A stretch of 7,401 nt of DNA from Methanobacteriota archaeon (GTDB taxonomy: Archaea > Thermoplasmatota > Thermoplasmata > RBG-16-68-12): positions 1 through 7,401 of the forward strand of contig VBMR01000184.1 in assembly GCA_005878325.1 (NCBI GenBank), given 5' to 3'. Position numbers and translations under genes: made by a program. Below, piece by piece: positions 6,266-7,401 of the stretch. Every line of letters starts with the position of its first letter. Position 1 is the stretch's first letter. Below the pieces are notes generated by a model. That model searched no databases. It was not told the origin of the DNA and saw only the letters and a list, made by a program, of their open reading frames with translations.

Positions 6266-7189
6266 TCAGAGCAGGAAGACAGGGGGAGGCTCCGCCACGT
6301 CCGTCTTGAAGAGGTTCGGCGTGTCGGGTGCCCCACCCGCGAGCCTTCGGCTTAGTTCTTTCTGCCCGCGCTCGAGCATCTCCGGATTGTAGGAGTACTG
6401 GATCCGCACATAGTTCGTCGACCCAACCGATGTCTTGCGATTCAGAAACCGAACGAAGTCCTTCCAGCCGGGCGGCTGCCGCGAGAACACATTCGCCATC
6501 TCGACGGCGAAGCGTCCGCCGATGAAGAATGCCTTCCACTCGTTCACATTTCGTTCGTCGAGCCGACCCTCCACTAGCTTTGAAACCCCATCCGCGTAGG
6601 AGGGGTTGATGTACTGTCGGAACGCCTCCATGTTCGCGAGGGCCTCCTCCAGGTTTCCGACGTCCTCTGGCACTAGGGTGGCCTTCGGCGGTGCTGCATA
6701 CCAGGTCGACTGATAGGGGGCATACCTCGCGATTCCTCCCTTGGCTTCCCACTCCGCGGCGGCCTTGTCGACGAGGAAGTGGACGCGGTTGTGTGCGAGA
6801 AGATAGTCGAGGACGAGGGTCGTCTCGACCTTCTCGGCGACGTCGTCAACGTTCTGATCCGCGTACTTCCCCAGGTCTCGCCAGATGATTCGGTGGTACT
6901 CGTCCTTCAACGCCCGGAGCGCCCGCTCGCGTATGTAGATGCCCCACCGATCGGGTACCAGACGGAAGCTCATGTAGAACGCGACCGCTTCCGGGCCGAT
7001 CTTGAGCATATTGGGGAGCGTGGTCGAATCTTTCGAGACGTCCATCCGGTAGGCGGACAAAGCCTCCGCGGTCAGCTCAAAAGGACGAGCGCCCTCGAGG
7101 TTAGGGACTGCCCCGTGGCCCGGCACGCGCACCGCCTTCGGGTCGCAGAACTCGGGATGCGCGATCGCGAATGCCGAAAGATCCTCCAT
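6266..7189 (-). CDS. Uncharacterised protein resembling a metallopeptidase-like family, with HNxxH
   Basis: A soluble 307-residue protein with no signal peptide or membrane helix. Its middle resembles, from memory, an uncharacterised prokaryotic family that opens with a 'GIYI.e' strand, carries HExxHFlvD, and later an LEEALAN motif. Here these appear as W-G-I-Y-I-R-E-R-A (82-90), A-H-N-R-V-H-F-L-V-D (132-141) and L-E-E-A-L-A-N (180-186). In a gluzincin-like layout H133 and H137 would bind zinc, with E181 or E182 as third ligand 44-45 residues on. The catalytic Glu of HExxH is Asn (N134, codon AAC, two base changes from either Glu codon), so hydrolytic activity looks lost or altered. The N-terminal 60 and C-terminal 80 residues have no recognisable motif. 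ATG 7189 is supported by a TATA-like hexamer centred 26-27 bases upstream. Gene call is strong; family link is moderate; function unknown. Confidence 0.88.
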   Translation of the reverse strand: MEDLSAFAIAHPEFCDPKAVRVPGHGAVPNLEGARPFELTAEALSAYRMDVSKDSTTLPNMLKIGPEAVAFYMSFRLVPDRWGIYIRERALRALKDEYHRIIWRDLGKYADQNVDDVAEKVETTLVLDYLLAHNRVHFLVDKAAAEWEAKGGIARYAPYQSTWYAAPPKATLVPEDVGNLEEALANMEAFRQYINPSYADGVSKLVEGRLDERNVNEWKAFFIGGRFAVEMANVFSRQPPGWKDFVRFLNRKTSVGSTNYVRIQYSYNPEMLERGQKELSRRLAGGAPDTPNLFKTDVAEPPPVFLL

Positions 7190-7212
7190 GGCGGGCCGAT
7201 GGCCGAGACCGA

Positions 7213-7218
7213 CTTAAG
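7213..7218 (-). promoter_or_regulatory. TATA-like element of the gene starting at 7189, leaderless type
   Basis: CTTAAG is centred 26-27 bases before the ATG at 7189, the expected spacing for a leaderless archaeal message, in the 38-base gap after the upstream gene's stop. The hexamer is only a partial TATA-box match, but its position is exact and there is no ribosome binding site before the start codon. Confidence 0.42.
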
Positions 7219-7227
7219 CCCTTGGCC

Positions 7228-7401
7228 TCAGTAAAGAAGGCACTCGACCATGCGACCTTCGACTGGCTTCGGCGTGAGGAGGTCGGGCTCCCGGAACCGC
7301 ACGACCACATGATCCCGGTCGACGTCAACGCTTACGACGGCGTTCGCGAGCGCCTCCGTCGCCTCGACAAGAAGCGACCGGACGTAGGCGGCCACCGTCG
7401 C
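7228..7401 (-). CDS. C-terminal end of an unidentified protein, cut by the right edge
   Basis: Reading the - strand from base 7401 in frame gives 57 residues without a stop until the TGA at 7230-7228. The start lies beyond the window. The fragment begins with a helix-like stretch (ATVAAYVRSLLVEATEALAN) followed by an alternating hydrophobic strand pair (V-S-V-D-V-D-R-D-H-V-V-V-R-F) and ends ECLLY, a plausible folded alpha/beta C-terminus. Codon use is GC-rich like its neighbours. It stops 38 bases before the start of the next - strand gene, a normal spacing. I do not recognise the family, and 57 residues are too few to propose a function. A competing frame from 7328 runs through the downstream gene's start region and looks less natural. 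Confidence 0.55.
   Translation of the reverse strand, partial: ATVAAYVRSLLVEATEALANAVVSVDVDRDHVVVRFREPDLLTPKPVEGRMVECLLY

Noticed and set aside
7101..7328. A 75-codon - strand open frame across the right-edge intergenic region
   Set aside because: It overlaps the start of the 7189 gene and the fragment ending at 7228 in a different frame, and its Ser/Arg-rich product shows no protein-like pattern.

Overview
The window looks like GC-rich archaeal chromosome, probably Euryarchaeota sensu lato and perhaps an uncultured Thermoplasmatota lineage. The evidence is indirect. Two genes have an AT-rich box centred 26-27 bases before their start codon and no ribosome binding site, the pattern of leaderless archaeal transcription. 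The largest gene ends in a KaiC/RecA-like domain of a type common in archaea. No rRNA, tRNA or other taxonomic marker is present, so the lineage is inference. I see no CRISPR array, insertion sequence, integrase or tRNA, and coding density is high.

Layout, left to right. (1) A gene of unknown function on the + strand is cut by the left edge (2-520). It converges on (2) thyX on the - strand (546-1340), the flavin-dependent thymidylate synthase, which has its own TATA-like box and a hairpin in its predicted leader. Upstream of thyX on the same strand are (3) a small ASCH/PUA-like protein (1434-1790) and (4) a Bcp-type peroxiredoxin (1839-2291). The peroxiredoxin and ASCH-like genes are 48 bases apart and probably cotranscribed. 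A 194-base divergent intergenic region (2292-2485) holds the promoters of bcp and of (5) a 2.7-kb + strand gene (2486-5179). It encodes an 897-residue protein with a proline-rich tail, six predicted membrane helices, a coiled coil of nearly 400 residues and a C-terminal KaiC-like domain whose Walker A and B motifs are both degraded. It converges, 18 bases apart, on (6) an EamA/DMT transporter on the - strand (5198-6154). Upstream of that on the - strand are (7) a 307-residue protein resembling an uncharacterised metallopeptidase-like family but with HNxxH in place of HExxH (6266-7189), and (8) the C-terminal end of another - strand gene that runs off the right edge (7228-7401).

The genes do not form one obvious pathway. 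thyX supplies dTMP, Bcp removes peroxides and the EamA protein exports or imports a small metabolite. The least ordinary items are the membrane/coiled-coil/KaiC-like pseudo-ATPase and the putative pseudo-metallopeptidase. I found no convincing defence system or mobile element.
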